Assembly: GCA_030038395.1 (NCBI GenBank)
Contig: JASHOZ010000045.1
Location: forward strand, 1-36,691
Length of the DNA: 36,691 nucleotides
DNA from: Nitrososphaerales archaeon
GTDB lineage: Archaea; Thermoproteota; Nitrososphaeria; Nitrososphaerales; Gagatemarchaeaceae
Direction of reading: 5' to 3'
In this document: positions 1 through 6,442 of the stretch, piece after piece
How the letters are laid out: every line of letters starts with the position of its first letter
How positions within the stretch are numbered: the first letter of the stretch is position 1
Program-made: the position numbers and the translations under genes
Notes under the pieces: generated by a model
Told to the model about the DNA's origin: nothing
What the model saw: only the letters and a program-made list of their open reading frames with translations
The model's database searches: none

Positions 1-672
1 CCCGCGCAGTGGCTCCAGTACGCGTCCCCGGACAGCCTGAGGCTGCTCATGTACAAGCGGATAGTGGGGGCGCGGAGCGTCTCGCTGGCCGACATCCCAG
101 TCTACATGGAGGACTTCGACGACCTCGAGGAGCACTATTTCTCGAAGAGGAAGGACCCGAACCCGATGAAGGACGCGAGGCTCAGGGGCCTCTACGAATA
201 CGCGATGCTCCTGAAGGTTCCGCGGTCGCCGCGTGCGCACGTCCCATACCGGCTCCTCGCGCAGCTCGCGTCGGTCGCCCCGCATGGGAGCGCAGAGGAG
301 TATGTGGCGAAGCAGCTGGCGAAATACGGGATGGTGAAGACCCTCACCCCCGACCTTGCGGAGCGCGTCGCCTGGGCTGCGCGCTGGGCCGCGAGGGAGG
401 ACAAGCCTGCCGCAGAGAGGGTAGAACTCTCGGCGTCGGAGAGAGCGGCCGTGAGAAGGTTCGCTTCAGCCATAGCGACCCTCTCGGACCCGGAGGCGAT
501 TCAGGGCGCCGCGTTCGAGGCGATCAAGAGCAACGGTATCAAGCCAGGCGACTTCTTCCCCGCCGTGTATGGGATCCTTCTCGGGTCGGACAGGGGGCCG
601 AGGCTCGGACCGTACGTCGCAGACTCCGGACCGGGGGCAGTGAGCAAGGCGCTCCTCGAAGCGCTGGCATAG
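1..672 (+). CDS. lysS: Lysyl-tRNA synthetase, class I, C-terminal part (5' truncated by window)
   Basis: The reading frame is open from base 1, so the gene begins outside the window. The first residues, PAQWLQYASPDSLRLLMYKR, match the segment after the catalytic domain of class I (archaeal type) LysRS, where an aromatic-rich E/D-S-L-R-L stretch leads into the helical anticodon-binding region. The rest is the alpha-helical C-terminal domain, with PxxHVPYRLLAQLAS typical of the family. Class I LysRS is usually about 520 residues, so roughly the last 220 are present. It charges tRNA-Lys in the cytosol. The HIGH and KMSKS motifs lie outside the window and cannot be checked. It is convergent with the nucleotidyltransferase gene, 93 bp away. 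The family call is confident; it rests on recognition of the C-terminal domain only. Confidence 0.85.
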   Translation, partial: PAQWLQYASPDSLRLLMYKRIVGARSVSLADIPVYMEDFDDLEEHYFSKRKDPNPMKDARLRGLYEYAMLLKVPRSPRAHVPYRLLAQLASVAPHGSAEEYVAKQLAKYGMVKTLTPDLAERVAWAARWAAREDKPAAERVELSASERAAVRRFASAIATLSDPEAIQGAAFEAIKSNGIKPGDFFPAVYGILLGSDRGPRLGPYVADSGPGAVSKALLEALA

Positions 673-765
673 CCCCGGGCGCGCACAGGGAGCGGGGGCG
701 ACCCAAGAGGGACAGGATCGAGGTCAGGGCGCTGCACTTCGGCTCCGGTACCGGGCCCGCGCGCT

Positions 766-1491
766 TCATCCGACTGGGAAGCTTGGGGGGTGGTCGGCTA
801 TCTCCCTGTCGAGCTTCTCGAAGCTGGAGACTGTCCCCACGTCGTACCATGGCTCCTCTGTGTAAGAGGCGGCCACCTTCATCCTCATCTTCAGCAGCGA
901 CGGAAGGAGATGAGCCATCAGGTCGGTGTTCTGGCCGCCGGCGAGCTCCTCTGCCCGGGCGATCGCCTTGCTCCCGAGGACCATGCAACCCGTGGTGACG
1001 CTGATGTCCAGCTTCGGTTTCTCATGCACGGCCGTAACGACGCCCCGCGCGTTCACCTTCGCCTCCCCCACGGGGAGGGTGTACCCCCGAGAGAGGACGA
1101 GGGTCGCGTCAGCCCTCCTCTCCCTGTGAGTCCTCAGCAGCTTCGTCACGTCGAGGTCGACGAAGACGTCGCCATAATACACGACGAGCTCGTCGCACCT
1201 GCCGATGCGTCCTTTCCTCAGTGCGTTCGCGACGGCGTTGAGGCTCCCCTTCGTGCCTGGTTCGTCCTCTGAATACTTCAGCCTGACATCGTACCCCGCG
1301 CCGTCGCCGAAGTAGCGCTTCACGTCCTCCGACCTGTAGCCCGTCAGCAGGGTGACGGACTCGATACCGTGGTGCTTGAGGAGAGAGATCACATATGCCA
1401 AGAGCGGGAGCTTCTTTGGGCCGATGGGGATCATCACCTTCTGGAAGTAGTCTGTCAGAGGCTTCAGCCGTTCGCCCCTTCCTCCGCACAA
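766..1491 (-). CDS. Sugar-phosphate nucleotidyltransferase (NDP-sugar pyrophosphorylase family)
   Basis: The N-terminus carries the nucleotide-binding signature CGGRGERLKPLTDYFQKVMIPIG, cut here to its key parts GGRGERLKPLT and K-x-MIPIG. The family normally has a beta strand (xxAVILxGG) before it. Here that strand (EAAVL) lies upstream of the TTG at 1491 in the same frame, so this TTG is probably not the true start. No ATG/GTG/TTG occurs before the in-frame stop at 1552-1554; CTG at 1512 is one candidate. An ATG near 1532 lies in another frame and would need a 1-nt frameshift. Further motifs are YYGDVFVDLD (metal-binding Asp after strand 4) and a C-terminal EPWYDVGTVSSFEKLD, as in glucose-1-phosphate thymidylyl/uridylyltransferases. 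It probably makes an activated sugar for glycan or protein glycosylation, which fits the many N-glycosylation sequons in nearby surface proteins. Confidence 0.85.
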   Translation of the reverse strand: MCGGRGERLKPLTDYFQKVMIPIGPKKLPLLAYVISLLKHHGIESVTLLTGYRSEDVKRYFGDGAGYDVRLKYSEDEPGTKGSLNAVANALRKGRIGRCDELVVYYGDVFVDLDVTKLLRTHRERRADATLVLSRGYTLPVGEAKVNARGVVTAVHEKPKLDISVTTGCMVLGSKAIARAEELAGGQNTDLMAHLLPSLLKMRMKVAASYTEEPWYDVGTVSSFEKLDREIADHPPSFPVG

Positions 1492-1641
1492 GACAGCCGC
1501 TTCGGTGCTCAGAGTCCGTCGCTCTGGCCATCGTCCTTGCGTAGTTAATCGTTAGTCCGCCGACGAATGGCATCGGGCGCGCCAAGATGAGGCCCGTAAA
1601 AATCGGGGCCGGGGGACGTGAGTCCCCCTTGGTCTCTTCTC

Positions 1642-2805
1642 CTAAGTCGCGTCAATCGTGTAGGTCGCCACTGTCTGAGTACCGAGGACCGCAATCGTGT
1701 ACGCGCTCCCCGATGTCACAGAGACGGGCTGGCCGTTGTCGTAGGTTGGAAAGCCGATGGTGATCGAGCCGTTGAATGTGAGTGTGACTGACGCCTTGGC
1801 CGAGAGGTTGTACCCGGGCGCTCCGAAGAGTGCTAGGTAAGCCTCGGCCGACTGCTTCCCGCCTTCTCTCGCGACCTGGGCCAGAGTGCCAAGGTTGGAG
1901 AGCGGGGAGAGCGTGCCGTTGGCCAGGACAACGAGCGTCTCTGAGCTCAGAAGCGAGTCTGTGACATGACCGTGGGCGGACGTTCCGTAGCCGCCGAGGA
2001 ATGTGAGTTGAGGCGTGACAGTCACGAAGTATAGCACCGTGCTTTGGTTGCCGGTGTTCTCGACTGTCAGCGTCAAAGAGCTCCCTGAAAGTGAAGCGCT
2101 GGTGATCTGGATGCTTGAGCTGTAGTTGTCCCTGATCCGGGTCCACCAGCCCATGCCGGACAGGTTGAACCTGTAGCCCTGCTGCTGGACGCTCGACGTG
2201 ACTTCGCCCGGTGGGACAGGGTAGGCGACCACGACGGAGCGGATTATGAACTCCGGGTCCGAGTGGCTCCCGATGTTTACGACGGTCGACTGAAGGTCGA
2301 TGACGGTAGCGCTGGGCTTGGAGTCGTTCACCTGCACTCCTCCGACTATCGGAACGTTGAGCTCAGCGGTCGGGACGAAGGCCGTGTAGTTGGCTCCATT
2401 GTATGTGACCGAGGCGGAGGTGATGTTGAACCTCAGGAAGTTGTACTCGCCTGAGGCGATCTTGACTGTCCCGAGGGTCTGGCTTATGTTGACAGTGCCG
2501 AGGAGGTTGATTGTCCCGCTCAGGCCCACAGGGTACCACCCTGATTGGTTCCCGTCGCCCGATACGTGGACCATGACATCGCTGTAGGAGATGTACACCG
2601 CAGTGACGCCCGTGGGCGTCACCGGCGGGTCGGTCATGAGAAGCGAGAGCGAGCCGACCCCGGACGAGGACGAAGTCCCTGTCCGGGTGGTGTTGATGTT
2701 CTGAACTCCTGGAAGGTTGCCCGTGAATGCCGCGACTAGGATGAGCGCAGCCGCCAGTACGAAGGCCGCGACGCCCATCTGAGTTGCACGCTTTGTCGTG
2801 CTCAT
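1642..2805 (-). CDS. DUF4382-domain surface protein with N-terminal membrane anchor
   Basis: The 387-residue product has a hydrophobic segment at about residues 10-29 followed by a Thr/Ser-rich linker, so it is exported and possibly N-anchored. Residues about 50-200 fit DUF4382: it opens GSLSLLMTDPPVTPTGVTAVY, continues with SDVMVHVSG and GWYPVGLSGTINLL, and then KIASGEYNFLRFNI, all in the usual order. The second half is a beta-rich extracellular region with many N-x-S/T sequons (NYSS, NQST, NLSA, NGSI). There is no C-terminal transmembrane segment and no sorting signal. A TATA-like CAAATATCC lies about 35 nt upstream of the ATG on the minus strand. The role is unknown; DUF4382 proteins are typically lipoproteins or surface proteins. 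Confidence 0.8.
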   Translation of the reverse strand: MSTTKRATQMGVAAFVLAAALILVAAFTGNLPGVQNINTTRTGTSSSSGVGSLSLLMTDPPVTPTGVTAVYISYSDVMVHVSGDGNQSGWYPVGLSGTINLLGTVNISQTLGTVKIASGEYNFLRFNITSASVTYNGANYTAFVPTAELNVPIVGGVQVNDSKPSATVIDLQSTVVNIGSHSDPEFIIRSVVVAYPVPPGEVTSSVQQQGYRFNLSGMGWWTRIRDNYSSSIQITSASLSGSSLTLTVENTGNQSTVLYFVTVTPQLTFLGGYGTSAHGHVTDSLLSSETLVVLANGTLSPLSNLGTLAQVAREGGKQSAEAYLALFGAPGYNLSAKASVTLTFNGSITIGFPTYDNGQPVSVTSGSAYTIAVLGTQTVATYTIDAT

Positions 2806-2870
2806 TTTTTTCTTCGGACTTGGACTGGCGGGAGGATATTTGACAGAGCAGTCTTGGACACGGCGTTCAT

Positions 2871-2902
2871 GAAATTTTCAGGGCTTCTAAGCTGAAATTT
2901 TG
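2871..2902. repeat. Imperfect inverted repeat upstream of the DUF4382 gene
   Basis: AAATTTTCAG and CTGAAATTTT form arms about 10 nt long (9 of 10 paired) around a spacer GGCTTCTAAG. It lies 65-95 nt upstream of the DUF4382 start, on the far side of its TATA-like box. It could be an operator or part of a transcript structure. The evidence is the symmetry alone. Confidence 0.35.
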
Positions 2903-3053
2903 CAATTCGTGCAATCCAGTCGCGTCAGCGCCTCTATGCGGTCGCGCCCTCCAGGTCTCGGTCGCGGTGGGGCCGTTCAGCGGTCTTCATAGGAGTAGTC
3001 TCGTACGAGGCATGTCGGTGCTGGTCGCAAGGCGTGCCCCGTCTCCGTGAAGT

Positions 3054-3061
3054 GCTTAACT
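3054..3061 (+). promoter_or_regulatory. TATA-like box for tRNA-Arg
   Basis: GCTTAACT is centred about 27 nt before the first tRNA base (3085), the usual archaeal box-A spacing, in an otherwise GC-rich stretch. Confidence 0.5.
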
Positions 3062-3084
3062 GTCCCGTCGGGGCAGGGCCGGTC

Positions 3085-3239
3085 GGGCCCGTAGCCTAGA
3101 CTTCCGTCAGGGGAACTGTGTGCTCGACAGTCTGCGCACGCCTCAGATACGGATCAGGGCATCAACGACACTCGGTGCAGGCCTGCGGCTCGCCTGAGCG
3201 GAGAGCTGAGGGTCGTGGGTTCAAATCCCACCGGGCCCG
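3085..3239 (+). tRNA. tRNA-Arg (anticodon GCG) with three introns
   Basis: The acceptor arms GGGCCCG (3085-3091) and CGGGCCC (3232-3238) pair perfectly; G73 is 3239. The T arm is GTGGG/TTCAAAT/CCCAC (3215-3231). The D arm is GCCT (3094-3097) with GGGC (3157-3160), and the D loop holds G18 G19 A20 (3151-3153); A20 and C35 are arginine identity bases. After removing introns 3165-3180 (16 nt, position 29/30) and 3189-3203 (15 nt, position 37/38), the anticodon arm reads TCAGC-CTGCGGA-GCTGA, with a perfect 5-bp stem, U33 and anticodon GCG. Both introns form clear BHB motifs: central helix 3159-3162 with 3175-3178, and 3183-3186 with 3198-3201, each with 3-nt bulges at the cuts. A third insertion of about 49 nt (about 3102-3150) interrupts the D loop near 17/18; I could not place its exact borders. 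CCA is not encoded. Confidence 0.8.
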
Positions 3240-3260
3240 CTACCTACAGGTGTCAAGTCC

Positions 3261-3265
3261 TTTTT
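3261..3265 (+). terminator. Oligo-T terminator after tRNA-Arg
   Basis: A run of five T follows 21 nt after the tRNA 3' end; oligo-T runs of this kind terminate archaeal transcription. Confidence 0.45.
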
Positions 3266-3681
3266 CCGCACTTTCGGATTAACGGGTCTGTGAGACATGC
3301 TGAATACGTAACTCGAATCGGTAGTTAAACTCCACTCCGCGTCCTAGCTCTTACCGATGGGGCGAGAACATCGAATTAACTACGAGAAAAATCGGTTTAA
3401 TCGGCTTTCACATGAGCCGGAAGGGGCGCGCTTGGAGTCTCCGGGGGTTCGGCTCCCGTCGGGCCCGCACTCGTTCGGGTTCGAGTCCTTCGCACCCATT
3501 TGAGGCATGGCATCTTAGTTCTCTCAGGCGATATAAACACCAATCCGTTGGTTCTTCAGAACCCATCGTAGCGGATTGTACGGCAACTGAGGCGGACCTC
3601 TGCGTCAGACCAGGTTGCTCCTATGGGCTGCTACGCGTCTATCCGCCGAAGAGTTGCCAGAGCCTTTCGCTGCATGCAACC
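3266..3681. other. Gene-poor stretch with tRNA 3'-end-like fragments
   Basis: I see no convincing gene here, although an open frame runs through from 3412. Two pieces resemble tRNA 3' halves. At 3443-3469 a T-arm-like GGTTCGGCTCC is followed by CGGGCCCGC, identical to the end of the tRNA-Arg gene. At 3475-3499 a perfect B-box GGTTCGAGTCC is followed by CGCACCCA, which looks like another acceptor end. Neither has a matching 5' half nearby. They look like relics of integration at tRNA genes. Confidence 0.45.
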
Positions 3682-3843
3682 CTTAAAAATAACAATCATA
3701 ACAAAAGTAACACGAGCTACAAAACCTGTGCAATCTGCGGACGGAAGGTCTACCCTGGCGAAGGAATGTACTACGGGGGCCGCCTGATTCACCGCACCTG
3801 TCGCGGGATAGCGAAGATCCAGAGGTACAGGTTGAACGAGTGA
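3412..3843 (+). CDS. Small zinc-ribbon protein (real coding part about 3682-3843)
   Basis: Only the last 54 residues look like protein. They hold C-x2-C (CAIC) and, after 17 residues, H-x2-C (HRTC), a likely zinc-binding knuckle pair, and end in a basic helix. The frame is open from ATG 3412, but the upstream part overlaps tRNA-like debris and has no domain character. No ATG/GTG/TTG lies in frame just before the zinc part. ATG 3674 is one base out of frame: one extra A in the run at 3685-3689 would give a start MQPLKNNNHNKSN. A TATA-like CTTAAAAATA lies at 3682-3691. The stop overlaps the ATPase start (TGATG), so the two are probably co-translated. Function unknown; possibly a DNA- or protein-binding partner of the ATPase. 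Confidence 0.5.
   Translation: MSRKGRAWSLRGFGSRRARTRSGSSPSHPFEAWHLSSLRRYKHQSVGSSEPIVADCTATEADLCVRPGCSYGLLRVYPPKSCQSLSLHATLKNNNHNKSNTSYKTCAICGRKVYPGEGMYYGGRLIHRTCRGIAKIQRYRLNE
3690..3713 (+). repeat. 24-nt direct repeat, copy 1
   Basis: It matches 3854-3877 at 23 of 24 positions. Both copies are read in the same relative frame and encode NNHN(K/E)SNT near the N-terminus of the zinc-ribbon and ATPase proteins. Confidence 0.8.
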
Positions 3844-5024
3844 TGGCAAAAAGTAACAATCATAACGAAAGTAACACCCTGAACCCTTTCTCTCCGCAGC
3901 ATCCGGCACAGCCCAATCAGTTCGCCGGTCGTCACAAGGAGGTCGACTACTTTCGCAGCACGGCGCTGAACTCTGCGAAGATGCCGACACCGGCTCCACT
4001 GAACTATGCTGTGCTGGGCACGTGGGGACTGGGCAAGACATCCCTAGTCTACGAATATCGCCATATCGCTCTGGAGGAGCTTCGCAAGTCCACCCACTGT
4101 GTGACGCTCCACTGTGCGCTCTCGCCGCAATCCTGCCGAAATTGGGAGTCGTTCACGACCAGCTTGCTCGCCGCAGCCAAGTCCAAAGAGGTGAACGCCA
4201 CCCAGACAATCAAGTCCCGAGTGGGGAAGGAAATATCCAGGTGGGAACCGAGAGTCAGTGTCGCAGGCGTAGGAGTCCAAAGAAGACGCGACGAAGGCTC
4301 AACTGACCTCTTGACAAACCTGGCTTCCCTCTGGCACAAGCATCTCGAACCCTCCGGAACGGACATAGCGTTCATCCTTCTCGACGACCTGCACTACTTT
4401 CCGATAAAGGCGGAAGAGTCTGCCTATCTCACCCTGCGGTCGACATTCCAAGAGCTCGTGAACCAGGGATGCAACTACTCGCTCATCGTCACGGCACACT
4501 CCGGTCTCTTCACTGAGATAGCAGAGGTTGCCGAACCATTGATTCGATTCTTCAAGATCTCGGAGCTCCAGCCCTTCACGCTGGCAGAGGCAAAGGAGGC
4601 CATCGAGAAGAGGCTGAAGACGTCAGGGAGCCAGCTTTCGATTGACGATGCGGTTGTCGAAAGGGCCTATGAGAAGACGGCGGGTCATCCATACCTCCTC
4701 ATGTTCACGCTTCACGAACTGGTGGAGATGTTGCGACCTTCCACGCACATGAGGGAGGCGGGCTTCGAAGAGAACTGGCCGCAGGTCGACGCGTTGCTGG
4801 GAGAGACCTTGTTCAGGCAGAAGTTTCTATCTGCATCGGAGAAGGAAAGGGACCTTCTCCTGAAGATCGCCAAGAGCAAGGAGGTTGGCGTCTCTCCAAA
4901 GAACTTCAAAGCCCCCAACGTCCTCTTCACACGACTCGAACAGAAGGAACTGCTGATTCATGAAGACAGGGGGAGGTACGTTCTGTTCCATCCCCTCTTT
5001 AGGGAGTACCTTGCGAATCAGTAG
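3843..5024 (+). CDS. Archaeal AAA+/STAND-type ATPase (PF01637-like)
   Basis: The 393-residue product has Walker A GTWGLGKTSL at about residues 60-69, Walker B FILLDDLHYF near 178, and a sensor-like strand LIVTAH. It then has the GHPYLLMF helix seen in the archaeal ATPase family, and a C-terminal winged-helix-like part ending LFHPLFREYL. This architecture (P-loop ATPase plus wHTH) fits archaeal ATPases of the MJ-type expansion, relatives of Orc1/Cdc6 that are frequent in mobile regions. The role may be sensing or DNA binding, but is not established. I chose ATG 3843 because it overlaps the upstream stop (TGATG); GTG 3840 is possible. The N-terminal KSNNHNESNT is encoded by the 24-nt repeat shared with the upstream gene, which suggests segmental duplication. 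Confidence 0.8.
   Translation: MAKSNNHNESNTLNPFSPQHPAQPNQFAGRHKEVDYFRSTALNSAKMPTPAPLNYAVLGTWGLGKTSLVYEYRHIALEELRKSTHCVTLHCALSPQSCRNWESFTTSLLAAAKSKEVNATQTIKSRVGKEISRWEPRVSVAGVGVQRRRDEGSTDLLTNLASLWHKHLEPSGTDIAFILLDDLHYFPIKAEESAYLTLRSTFQELVNQGCNYSLIVTAHSGLFTEIAEVAEPLIRFFKISELQPFTLAEAKEAIEKRLKTSGSQLSIDDAVVERAYEKTAGHPYLLMFTLHELVEMLRPSTHMREAGFEENWPQVDALLGETLFRQKFLSASEKERDLLLKIAKSKEVGVSPKNFKAPNVLFTRLEQKELLIHEDRGRYVLFHPLFREYLANQ
3854..3877 (+). repeat. 24-nt direct repeat, copy 2
   Basis: Second copy of the repeat at 3690-3713, one mismatch (A to G at the 14th base). It lies within the first codons of the ATPase gene. Confidence 0.8.
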
Positions 5025-5064
5025 AGACTTTGAGAGACCCCAGAGAGCCCATCATCGCTGGGGA

Positions 5065-5328
5065 TTGGCGAATTTCTTCGACGACAGGAGGAAGTCACTC
5101 TTCGTCAAGATTGCTAGCTTCAAGACCTCGGATGTCTTGTACGATTTGGGATGCGGTGATGCCAGCCTCTTGATCTATTCAGTAAGACATGGGAATATTG
5201 CCCCGGCTGTTGGTTTTGAGAACATGCCGAGCAGAGCTGGATGGGCTCGACTGTTGATAAGAAGAGCGGGTCTTGAAGACAAGATAACAATCGAAGGGGA
5301 TCTGTTCGATCGGCCACTAACCCGGTGA
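5065..5328 (+). pseudogene. Truncated SAM-dependent methyltransferase (N-terminal fragment)
   Basis: About 88 residues from a TTG start show the class I methyltransferase core: motif I VLYDLGCGDASLL, an acidic end of strand 2 (VGFENM), a helix of the RAGWARLLIRRAGLEDK type and strand 3/4 IEGDLFD. The chain then stops after PLTR, where a full enzyme would carry about 100 more residues including the rest of the Rossmann fold. It lies 40 bp after the ATPase in the same direction. The break coincides with a different coding fragment that starts immediately in another frame (5322-5501), so this looks like a deletion or recombination junction. Without strands 5-7 it is unlikely to be active. Confidence 0.65.
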
Positions 5329-5501
5329 CCCTCTCCCCGGGACAGTCATTTGCGGCCTACACGGTGGTCACTAGCGCCCAACTCAAGGAGGTGACGACCG
5401 TTGACGCCTCCGCCACCTACGACCTCGCTGGTTCAGCTTTTTCATACCAAATTTCCGTCGCGTCAGATGCCTACACCTACCAGTCGAAACGGAACGGGTG
5501 A
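5322..5501 (+). pseudogene. C-terminal remnant of a secreted/surface protein
   Basis: A 59-residue frame reads PVTLSPGQSFAAYTVV, then TTVDASATYDLAG and SYQISVASDAYTYQ, before its stop at 5499-5501. The Thr/Ser/Tyr-rich beta-strand character matches the exported proteins elsewhere in the window, and there is no start codon or signal peptide. It overlaps the end of the methyltransferase fragment in another frame. I read it as the tail of a gene whose front was lost when the two were joined. No family was recognised. Confidence 0.4.
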
Positions 5502-5504
5502 AAT

Positions 5505-5795
5505 CTACCCGCAGGTTCCAGTGTAGTTGAGGTTTGCCACTTGAATGTCGATGGATACGTTGTATTGTTCCTGGCTAGCATTGCCATCACCACTGAACCA
5601 GCAGTTGTAGGTTCCAAAGCTACAGGCAACTTGTTCTAGAATGAATCCGCTCATCGCAGTCTGTGACTGAGCAGTCTCTGAGAATATCCCATTCGGTCCG
5701 AGATAGTCCAGCTCAGCGTAGGTTGCGGAAGGCGCTCTGTACACCATAAGAAGCCACTTCAGGTCACTGAGGGTTTTCAACGATAGCCCCGGCAC
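5505..5795 (-). CDS. Hypothetical fragment, secreted-protein-like
   Basis: The 96-residue frame begins at GTG 5795 with an in-frame stop about 18 nt upstream. It has four Cys (VACSFGTYNCWF and the terminal GTCG) and N-x-S/T sequons (NASQ, NVSI, NYTG). This is the composition of an extracellular domain or pilin-like C-terminal part, but it lacks a signal peptide. It is convergent with the remnant at 5322-5501, with 3 nt between them. Probably a remnant of a longer exported protein; no family recognised. Confidence 0.35.
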   Translation of the reverse strand: MPGLSLKTLSDLKWLLMVYRAPSATYAELDYLGPNGIFSETAQSQTAMSGFILEQVACSFGTYNCWFSGDGNASQEQYNVSIDIQVANLNYTGTCG

Positions 5796-5827
5796 TCCCG
5801 GTCTCTGCGCCCGCTAGGTTCAATGCA

Positions 5828-6442
5828 TCACATGTCTGCGCTACTGCGGAGAGGCGATGCTGGGAGATTCGGCGTGAGTTTGTTCAGTAGCTCTGCAGAA
5901 TTGGCACTGACGAACCTATCCCATCTGTGACTGTATATCGCCTCGATCGGCATATCCTTCGTTGTAACGATGCCTCGCTCCATACAAAAGCGATAGGTCA
6001 TCCCGGACATCTTACTTGCTTCGAACCCCTGTAGAGCGGGAACCCTAGATGCCACGTTCCAAGCTTTCAAAGCAGCTACCCCACTCCAGCTGTACCGAAC
6101 AGGCTTTCCGGCTGCAATCTTTGCATCCTCAGACTCGATACACCTCTCGAAACTTGAATACGCTGCTCGCAACTTGGATAAACCTGCTTCTGTTGAGCCA
6201 CGCCAAAACCACGCTTCTGAGAAGAGCGGGTAGAGGTTGACAGCTTCACCGAAACACTTCAACGCCTCTTCTTGCCTATTAGCCAGGAAGAGGTACATTC
6301 CCTTGGAGAACCAATGACCGGGTAGATGAGGATTGAAGAAACCATCGAGAATTCGCAGGGCGCCCACGTAGTCCTTCCTGTTTGCTGCTTCTTCCACTTG
6401 GTGCCACTCTTCCACCTGTCGCCTCGTATTCTCGTCTAGCAA
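5828..6442 (-). CDS. TPR-repeat protein, last gene of the Nudix-2H/MPE operon
   Basis: The 204-residue cytosolic protein has TPR-like helix pairs at about residues 8-115. The units read HWFSKGMYLFLANRQEEALKCF, then EAWFWRGSTEAGLSKLRAAYSSF (each quoted only for its pattern of W/G/A/Y/A positions). The C-terminal third has a conserved-looking EAIYSHRWDRF. Its ATG overlaps the end of the upstream 2H/metallophosphoesterase gene by a few bases, so the two are translationally coupled. It is likely a scaffold or partner-binding subunit for the phosphoesterase. No enzymatic motif is visible. Confidence 0.65.
   Translation of the reverse strand: MLDENTRRQVEEWHQVEEAANRKDYVGALRILDGFFNPHLPGHWFSKGMYLFLANRQEEALKCFGEAVNLYPLFSEAWFWRGSTEAGLSKLRAAYSSFERCIESEDAKIAAGKPVRYSWSGVAALKAWNVASRVPALQGFEASKMSGMTYRFCMERGIVTTKDMPIEAIYSHRWDRFVSANSAELLNKLTPNLPASPLRSSADM

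Noticed and set aside
738-760. TTCGGCTCC ... CCGGGCCCGC resembling a tRNA 3' end after lysS
   Set aside because: No T-stem pairing and no 5' half; resemblance is limited to a short GC-rich palindrome.
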